Below are positions 58,873 through 64,000 of a DNA stretch of 64,000 nt, in pieces. Position 1 is the stretch's first letter; every line of letters begins with the position of its first letter. The translations under genes and the position numbers were made by a program. The notes under the pieces were generated by a model. The model saw only the letters and a list, made by a program, of their open reading frames with translations, was not told where the DNA came from and did not search any database. Where the stretch lies: positions 3,968,001-4,032,000 of the forward strand of contig NZ_CP046172.1 in the NCBI RefSeq assembly GCF_011801145.1. Reading direction: 5' to 3'. Origin of the DNA: Nocardia arthritidis. Its GTDB lineage: Bacteria > Actinomycetota > Actinomycetes > Mycobacteriales > Mycobacteriaceae.

Positions 58873-60093
58873 CTACCCGTGCGGTTGCAACCGGTTTTCC
58901 GGATGGCTCGCGTGCTGCGCGCCCGACGTTCGACGCGGTATCTGGGTGAATCCCCAAACAGCAAGTCCGGCAAGGGAATAGCCCGCTCCGGCCCAGCACG
59001 AGGCCGCCCAACCCCAGGTGCCGTACGCCCAGGTGGTCGTGATCGCGCCGAGTGCGGATCCGAGGGAATAGAAGGCCATGTAGGCCCCGATGACGCTGCT
59101 GGCGCGGTCCGGATGCGCCGCGGTCAACAGATGCTGGCTGCTCACGTGCACCGCCTGGACGGCGAAGTCGAGCAGCACGATGCCGATGACCAGCAGCGCA
59201 AGCGTCGTCCGGAGCTGTGCGATGAGCAGCCAGGACACGGTGAGCAGCGCCAGTGCGGAACCGGTGATCAGCTGCGCGCGCCCGGCATCGGCCCATCGGC
59301 CCGCGCGGGCGGCGCCGAGCGCTCCGGCCAGGCCAACCAAGCCGAACAGGCCGATCTGCGTTGTGCCGAAGTTCCATGGCTCGGCGCCGAGGGGGAGGGC
59401 GAGCCCGGTCCAGAGCGTCCCGAACGACGCGAAGAGGAAGAAGGTGATCAGGCCTCGGCTCAGGAACAGGCGATCCGTGCGCACGAGCCGCCGCATGGAC
59501 GCCAGCACCTGCGTGTATCGCGCACCGGGAGTTCCGCGATCGGCGTCGAGCGTCGCGTGGACGATATACGCCAGGGTCACGCAGAGCACGGCGAGCAGCG
59601 CGTACACCGCGCGCCAACCGACCGTATCGCCCAGGACGCCCGCGAGTACGCGGACGCCGAGGATGCCGATCACCACACCCGAGGTGACCGCGCCGATATT
59701 GCGGCCCCGCTCGCTCGGTGCGGAGACCGCGGCCACGTAGGCGACGGTCACCTGCACCACCACCGCGAACAGGCCCGCGACCACCAGTCCGGCGACCGCG
59801 ACGGCGCCGTTCGGGGCGGCGGCCGCGACGGCGGCGCCCGTGGCGGTGAGTATCAGATGCACGGTGATGAGCCTGCGGCGATTCACCACGTCGCCGAGCG
59901 GGACCAGCAGGATCAGACCGGCGAAATAGCCGATCTGTCCGGCGGCGACCAGCCCGCCCATCGATTCACGCGCCAATCCGAGGCCGGCGCCCGCGGCCTC
60001 GATCACCGGCTGGATCGCATAGATCGTCGACACGGCCACCGCGCACACCAGCGCCAGCACGAATCGCTGCGACCTTGTCACACCTGTCGCCAT
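58873..60093 (-). CDS. MFS transporter
   Basis: 406 residues, ATG 60093 with GGAGG directly upstream. Twelve TM helices; motif A appears as LVPLGDVVNRRRLITVHLIL. The C-terminal half (HLLTAAHPDRASSVIGAYMA, FYSLGSALGAITTTWAYGTW) resembles the YtrC/NepI-like actinobacterial drug exporters. It is divergent from an HxlR-family regulator with paired TGCAACCG repeats between them. Likely efflux of a toxic quinone, aldehyde or antibiotic sensed by HxlR. Confidence 0.92.
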   Translation of the reverse strand: MATGVTRSQRFVLALVCAVAVSTIYAIQPVIEAAGAGLGLARESMGGLVAAGQIGYFAGLILLVPLGDVVNRRRLITVHLILTATGAAVAAAAPNGAVAVAGLVVAGLFAVVVQVTVAYVAAVSAPSERGRNIGAVTSGVVIGILGVRVLAGVLGDTVGWRAVYALLAVLCVTLAYIVHATLDADRGTPGARYTQVLASMRRLVRTDRLFLSRGLITFFLFASFGTLWTGLALPLGAEPWNFGTTQIGLFGLVGLAGALGAARAGRWADAGRAQLITGSALALLTVSWLLIAQLRTTLALLVIGIVLLDFAVQAVHVSSQHLLTAAHPDRASSVIGAYMAFYSLGSALGAITTTWAYGTWGWAASCWAGAGYSLAGLAVWGFTQIPRRTSGAQHASHPENRLQPHG

Positions 60094-60118
60094 CACACCT
60101 CCCAAATCAGTAGCAAAA

Positions 60119-60168
60119 TGCAACCGTTTGACCGTAGGGCATAATGGTTTCGAATTGCAACCGATTGA
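60119..60168. promoter_or_regulatory. direct TGCAACCGWTTGA repeats, HxlR operator candidate
   Basis: TGCAACCGTTTGA (60119-60131) and TGCAACCGATTGA (60156-60168) are 37 bp apart in the 85-bp gap between the divergent MFS and hxlR genes. Each contains an imperfect CAACC-N-TTG dyad. They are probably bound by the HxlR protein to repress both promoters. Confidence 0.65.
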
Positions 60169-60178
60169 GAGGTGGCTC

Positions 60179-60631
60179 ATGATCACGACGCTCGGTACCG
60201 GCCGCGAATGGACCGATCCCACCTGTCCTGTCGCGCGAACCGCCGACCTCGTCGGCGACCGGTGGAGCCTGCTGATCGTGCGCGACGCCATGGACGGCGC
60301 GGCCACCTTCACCGAATTCCAGCAGCGCCTCGGCATCGCCCGGAATATCCTTACTGATCGCCTGCGCAGGCTGGTCGATCACGGCATCCTCGCCACCGCC
60401 CCCAGCGGTAAGCGGCACACCTACGAACTCACCGAAGCGGGTCGTGACCTCTTCACCGTCGTGGTGGCGATGCGCCAGTGGGGCGAACGCCACGCCTTCG
60501 CCGCCGGTGAACCCCACTCGGTGCTCGTGGACCGCGACGGCGACCCGATCGCCCAGTTGTGCGCCGAAAACCGCGACGGCGAACCGGTTTCCGCGGCGAC
60601 CACCCGGGTCCGCAAGGTGGGTGATTTGTAA
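60179..60631 (+). CDS. HxlR-family transcriptional regulator
   Basis: 150 residues from ATG 60179 (GAGAGGTGG upstream). DPTCPVARTADLVGDRWSLL begins the HxlR domain, with the conserved Cys after the N-terminus. FTEFQQRLGIARNILTDRLR is the recognition region and GILATAPSGKRHTYELTEAG the wing. Such regulators sense reactive electrophiles (aldehydes, quinones). It is divergent from an MFS pump, the likely target. The following 250 bp to the next gene contain a strong terminator. Confidence 0.93.
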   Translation: MITTLGTGREWTDPTCPVARTADLVGDRWSLLIVRDAMDGAATFTEFQQRLGIARNILTDRLRRLVDHGILATAPSGKRHTYELTEAGRDLFTVVVAMRQWGERHAFAAGEPHSVLVDRDGDPIAQLCAENRDGEPVSAATTRVRKVGDL

Positions 60632-60815
60632 TCGATCGCGCCACAAGCGATTCCGGTGGACCGGTGATGGCGGGCGTCTTCAGCGAAACGAAAATGGATT
60701 GGGCGGTGCCGCAATCACTTTCAATACCGCCCGATGGATGTGGCGGATAATGTCATTCCGGGCTTTTCTCAAGAGGTTGGAAAGCGGCGTCACCTGATTC
60801 GCGCGGCAACGGAGT

Positions 60816-60851
60816 GAGCGGCCCCGGTCCGTTGACGGATCGGGGCCGCTC
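60816..60851. terminator. long bidirectional hairpin terminator
   Basis: A 16-bp stem (left arm gagcggccccggtccg, right arm 60836-60851) with one G-T mismatch and a TTGA tetraloop lies between the convergent hxlR and DUF4360 genes. GC-rich with no clear U-tract. Confidence 0.85.
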
Positions 60852-60883
60852 CGGCTTTGCCGATGATCGCTATTTCCGCGCGA

Positions 60884-61534
60884 TCAGCACTGCTTCCACG
60901 AGAAATGGTAAGTGGTGGTGATGCTGCCGTCCGCGGAATCCATGGTCATGAAGCTGGTGGTCCTGGTCGGATCCGAGGAGCCCGCGTTCACCCGCAGTTC
61001 GGTATTGATATTGAAGTTGCGGTTTTCGCCGCAGGGCAGGAATACGATCGACCCGACCGGGGCCGTATCCGTTGTCTGCCAGTCGTCGTCGTACACACCG
61101 TTGAACGGGTGGTCGATATACGTGCTCGGCGAATTGCCCTGGAAGTAGTACCGCGCCCGCTCCAGGCCGCTGGCACCGGCCTCGAGATGGGCGAATCCGC
61201 GGTAGTCCGCCTCACCTATGCCGTAGGTGAAACCCTGGGGGTAATGCACCAGCAGGTTCAGCTGGCAATTCTTGCGGAAATCGGTCGGGCTCGCCCCGAC
61301 GCCGACCTGCGCGGTGTACTGACTGTACGTCACCGTGAAGGACGTATTGTCCGGCGCGACCGCGACGGCCGCGGATCCGGGCGGGCAGCCGCTTCCGTTC
61401 ACGGTCACCACGTCGATGGTGATTTTATCCGGTGGCGGTGAATTCAACCCGGGATCCGCGGAGCTGGTCGAGCTGGATATCGGAATGGCGAACGCGAATA
61501 TCGCTGCGCCGACGGCGGCGAACTTCTTGAACAT
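60884..61534 (-). CDS. DUF4360 family secreted protein
   Basis: 216 residues from ATG 61534. Signal peptide FAAVGAAIFAFAIPISSSTS with cleavage near SSA-D. The mature part has the DUF4360 pattern: TVNGSGCPPGSAAVAVAPDN, FTVTYSQYTAQVG, RKNCQLNLLVHYPQGFTYGI, FLPCGENRNFNINTELRVN and a final FSWKQC. Four Cys suggest two disulfides. These small secreted beta-rich proteins occur in actinomycetes and fungi with no established role. A strong terminator follows. Confidence 0.85.
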   Translation of the reverse strand: MFKKFAAVGAAIFAFAIPISSSTSSADPGLNSPPPDKITIDVVTVNGSGCPPGSAAVAVAPDNTSFTVTYSQYTAQVGVGASPTDFRKNCQLNLLVHYPQGFTYGIGEADYRGFAHLEAGASGLERARYYFQGNSPSTYIDHPFNGVYDDDWQTTDTAPVGSIVFLPCGENRNFNINTELRVNAGSSDPTRTTSFMTMDSADGSITTTYHFSWKQC

Positions 61535-61874
61535 GGATTTCTCGCGATATCTCTTGTTTGGAAAGGGAATTCGGAGGTCTGTGAAGTCAGGCCTCGCGAG
61601 TGCGCCCGGTGTCGGTCCCGATCCCGGCTGGCCCGAACGTGCCGAAATCGTAGCATCGTGACCAGGCGGTATAATGTCCCCAGTTGTGTTCTGCGCCAAG
61701 GGAAGGCGGATATCCGGGAACAAATCGCTTGTCCGGCAGCCGAAGTCGAGTCGCCTACCGCCAACCGCATTGTATTCCCCAGAATTCGGCCGAATCCAGG
61801 GCGCAACCGAGCGGTCCCGCGGTTCAATTCGCCGGCCAACCGGTGGTCGATTACGTCGCCGACAACAGGCCTGA
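61535..61874. other. 340-bp intergenic region without a recognised gene
   Basis: Lies between the DUF4360 start and the end of the SbnA-like gene, both on the minus strand. Only short overlapping frames without conserved residues are seen. It should hold the DUF4360 promoter and the end of the SbnA-like transcript, but I found no clear hairpin or consensus box. Confidence 0.5.
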
Positions 61875-63035
61875 TCATCGGTCCGCCCGCGCGGGCTTCG
61901 GCCAGTGGGTCGGCACGAGCGGACCGTAGTCCGCCGCCCGCTCCGGAATGAGCACGGTGGTGCATCTGGTCCACGACGTCACCGTCGTCCGCGCCGGATG
62001 ATCAATAGTCGCGGGTTCGACCGGTGGGTCGATATCGAGGAGTTCGTGTTCGGCGCAGTACGCGTCGTTGTAGACGGTGTCGAAATAGCGGTGCGGACCG
62101 TCGGGAAATATCGCGGCGATCCGCACATCCGGGTCGTGCACGCGCGCGACCCATCCCGCCACCAGTGCGACTGCGCCCACGCTCCAGCCGCCGGTCGCGT
62201 AGTGCGTCGCCGCCAGGGTGCGGCAGGCCCATACCGCCTCCGACGGTGCGACCCAATGGATTTCATCGAAGGCGCGGTAGTCCACATTGGCCGGATGAAT
62301 GCTCGACCCGAGTCCGCGCATCAAACGCGGCCCGGCCGGCTGGCCGAAGATGGTGGAGCGGATCGTGTCGACGCCGACGAGTCTCATCGCTGGGTTGAAC
62401 CGGCGCAGCACGCGGGCCACACCGGCGGAATGGCCGCCGGTGCCCACCGCGCAGACCAGCACGTCCACTCGGCCCAGCTGGCCGATCAATTCCAGTGCCA
62501 GCGACTCGTAACCAGCCACATTGTCGGGATTGTTGTACTGGTCCGGGCACCACGCACCGGTATCTCGCTCGAGCAGTTCGGCGACTCGCTCGCGCCGCGC
62601 CTGCTGCCAGCCGCCGACGGGATGGGGTTCGTCGACGAGTTCTATTCGCGCGCCGTACGCGTTGAGTAACCGCGCCACCATGGGTTCCAGCCCGGGATCG
62701 GTGACGACGACGACCGGATGCCGGGTGCTGATCCCGGCCAGGGCGAGGCCCAAACCCAATGTGCCGCTGCTTGATTCGATTATCCGCGCCCCCGGCGCGA
62801 GCTCTCCGCGCTGTTCGGCGCAGCGCACCATGTGCAGTGCGGGCCGGTCCTTCATTCCACCTGGATTGAACCCTTCGAGCTTGGCCCAGAACCCGCGGCC
62901 GCACGGCGCGAGCGGTGCGCCGACCCACATCACGGGTGTATTGCCGACGAGGGCGTGCGGCCGCCGGGCGGGTATGGGCGCCGCGACCAGCGCCGCGGGG
63001 ATCTCGGTCGGGTCATCGAGCGCAATCTTGTTCAT
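61875..63035 (-). CDS. cysteine-synthase-superfamily PLP enzyme, SbnA-like 2,3-diaminopropionate-precursor synthase
   Basis: 386 residues from ATG 63035. Fold type [22 protein letters not shown] places the PLP Lys at 62, [17 protein letters not shown] is the substrate loop and [16 protein letters not shown] the phosphate loop. The long C-terminal part ([36 protein letters not shown]) is characteristic of the SbnA/CysK-like group rather than ordinary cysteine synthase. SbnA joins O-phospho-Ser and Glu to give ACEGA. An SbnB-like gene starts divergently at 63820, so this pair probably makes L-2,3-diaminopropionate for a siderophore or peptide. NPGGMKDR differs from the usual NPGGSxKDR. Confidence 0.83.
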   Translation of the reverse strand: MNKIALDDPTEIPAALVAAPIPARRPHALVGNTPVMWVGAPLAPCGRGFWAKLEGFNPGGMKDRPALHMVRCAEQRGELAPGARIIESSSGTLGLGLALAGISTRHPVVVVTDPGLEPMVARLLNAYGARIELVDEPHPVGGWQQARRERVAELLERDTGAWCPDQYNNPDNVAGYESLALELIGQLGRVDVLVCAVGTGGHSAGVARVLRRFNPAMRLVGVDTIRSTIFGQPAGPRLMRGLGSSIHPANVDYRAFDEIHWVAPSEAVWACRTLAATHYATGGWSVGAVALVAGWVARVHDPDVRIAAIFPDGPHRYFDTVYNDAYCAEHELLDIDPPVEPATIDHPARTTVTSWTRCTTVLIPERAADYGPLVPTHWPKPARADR

Positions 63036-63142
63036 CGACTGTCGCTTCCGGTATCGAGGCCGCCGTCCAGCGGCGAAAGATGAGCAGGGCAGCGAACTCC
63101 GGCCGACGGGACCGAATACACCGTCGGCCTGCCGCTGACCTG

Positions 63143-63562
63143 TCAGCGCCGAGCGATACAGAAGCGATCGAGCAGAACCCGGCCATCGCATGCCGGAAGT
63201 TCCGCGACCGGCGGCCCGCGCACCGTGCCGACCCGCGACATCTCGAATTCGCCGGGCCGCGAGACCATTCCGTCGAGCGGGACGGAATGGATCAGGGGCG
63301 CGACGATATCGGTCACCGCCGACCGGGTCCTGGAGTCGATGACGTCCGGACCGCGATTGTCCGGGCATCCGTGTGCCTCTACCTGTGGGGCATCGGTGGT
63401 CGACGCGTATGCGGTATCGACGACGGCCGTCGACGTTTCGTCGTGATCGGCGCAGAGCAACTCGCAATTCGCCGCGGCGGGTACGGTCAAGAGGATCACG
63501 GCCAGCAGCGCCAGGACCGGGCCTGCCCGCCGTATCCGCGCCTTGCCGAGACCGTGTGGCAC
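63143..63562 (-). CDS. small secreted Cys-containing protein
   Basis: 139 residues from GTG 63562 (GGAGGG 7 bp upstream). Signal peptide [20 protein letters not shown], then a mature region starting [19 protein letters not shown]. Five Cys and the C-terminal [20 protein letters not shown] suggest a compact disulfide-bonded protein. No family recognised. It lies upstream of the SbnA-like gene on the same strand (107 bp gap) and so may be co-transcribed with it. It could be a secreted partner of the product or unrelated. Confidence 0.55.
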   Translation of the reverse strand: MPHGLGKARIRRAGPVLALLAVILLTVPAAANCELLCADHDETSTAVVDTAYASTTDAPQVEAHGCPDNRGPDVIDSRTRSAVTDIVAPLIHSVPLDGMVSRPGEFEMSRVGTVRGPPVAELPACDGRVLLDRFCIARR

Positions 63563-63819
63563 CGCATTACCCTCCCCGTTCTCGAAACACGTTACGGTGG
63601 AAGGCGTCTCGCGATCACCGAGGACGCGGGCGAGAACATGCGATCGATAGCTTTCGGCTACTGCCGGGATCGTAACCCAACCACTTCGGCCGGCGCGGCA
63701 TCCCGAACTGGGGACGCGTTCGGGCGTGCGCAAGTGGCGATCCACTGTCCGTTGACAATCTCGCGGGCGCTCACCGATTCTCGGTGAATTCTCGGCATGA
63801 CGATTGGATGGCGGTCTGC

Positions 63820-64000
63820 ATGCATATCCTCACGCGCAGCGACCTGGCGGATCTGGATCTATCCCCGAAAGATGTGATCGACGCCGTCGAAAACGGTTAC
63901 CTTGCACTGGCGAACGGGCGATCCCGGTGCCCGACGAAGCTGATGATGCCGCTGCCCGACGAGGCACGGGATTCGGTGTCGTATTCGATGCTCGGCTACG
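63820..64000 (+). CDS. ornithine cyclodeaminase-family protein (SbnB-like), 3' cut by window edge
   Basis: The first 60 codons from ATG 63820 read MHILTRSDLADLDLSPKDVI, then DAVENGYLALANGRSRCPTK and LMMPLPDEARDSVSYSMLGY. This is the N-terminal beta-alpha segment of the ornithine cyclodeaminase/mu-crystallin family, with the substrate-binding Lys/Met strand (TKLMMP). SbnB oxidatively cleaves ACEGA to L-2,3-diaminopropionate and 2-oxoglutarate with NAD. The divergent SbnA-like gene makes the SbnB role the most likely. The gene runs past the window end. Confidence 0.8.
   Translation, partial: MHILTRSDLADLDLSPKDVIDAVENGYLALANGRSRCPTKLMMPLPDEARDSVSYSMLGY

Noticed and set aside
55941..58973. A single 1010-codon minus-strand open frame
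   Set aside because: Only the part from 57746 is protein-like (metallopeptidase/VWA). The upstream part is an out-of-frame shadow of the MoxR ATPase, whose own frame carries the Walker motifs.
57743..59617. 624-codon extension of the MoxR gene
   Set aside because: Homology starts at GTG 58804 with an RBS; the extension is a shadow of the MFS gene.
1..64000. tRNA, rRNA, riboswitch, IS element or prophage
   Set aside because: No clover-leaf consensus, rRNA-like segment, transposase or phage protein, or recognised riboswitch core was seen on either strand by eye; a covariance-model scan could still find short RNAs.

Overview
The window is high-GC, densely packed actinobacterial chromosome. Abundant F420-dependent (LLM-class and DDN-like) oxidoreductases, paired Baeyer-Villiger-type flavin monooxygenases, many TetR/LysR/MarR/PadR/HxlR regulators, GTG/TTG starts and ATGA/GTGA gene overlaps point to the Mycobacteriales, most likely Nocardia or a close relative (inference; no rRNA or marker gene is present). 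No tRNA, rRNA, insertion sequence, phage gene or CRISPR array was recognised.

Layout. 1-7.5 kb: the broken end of an agmatine-deiminase-family gene, a large YfhO-like membrane protein, and a MarR / TetR-ABC-FtsX export block whose two outer promoters share a 16-bp element. 7.5-20.8 kb: mixed metabolic genes, each with its own regulator: a DDN-like protein, a secreted HEETH protein, LysR-MFS, PadR-glycosidase, GrpB-HAD, TetR-hydrolase, an LLM enzyme, a 67-bp tandem repeat array, a decayed VOC gene and a haloacid dehalogenase. 20.8-24 kb: LysR divergent from a tight operon of 2-oxoglutarate dioxygenase, TSUP permease and lysine-2,3-aminomutase-like radical SAM enzyme. 24-43.7 kb: AraC-VOC, LLM enzymes, ThrE-like exporter, secreted hydrolase, PucR-like regulator, GH18 chitinase, aminotransferase, acyl-ACP thioesterase, a Tat-type FAD lipoprotein, TetR-DinB, an amino acid permease with a coupled leader ORF, and two flavin monooxygenases.

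43.8-55.4 kb is the most unusual part. Two paralogous asparagine-oxygenase/clavaminate-synthase-like Fe(II)/2OG dioxygenases each follow, with overlapping stop and start codons, a very short Arg-rich ORF (53 and 41 codons). Around them lie an amidinotransferase with an intact Asp-His-Cys set, a D-amino-acid-oxidase-like flavoprotein, two XRE regulators and a STAND ATPase whose TPR region carries nearly identical 120-bp DNA repeats. I read this as a candidate pathway, either a small ribosomal-peptide system acting on Arg-rich precursors or guanidino-amino-acid metabolism; no such system is known to me.

55.4-64 kb: a cupredoxin-like secreted protein, a coupled MoxR-type AAA ATPase and VWA/metallopeptidase pair, a divergent MFS-HxlR pair, a DUF4360 secreted protein, and a divergent SbnA-like / SbnB-like pair, which suggests local 2,3-diaminopropionate synthesis, with a small secreted Cys-containing protein between them. 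The last gene runs off the window.
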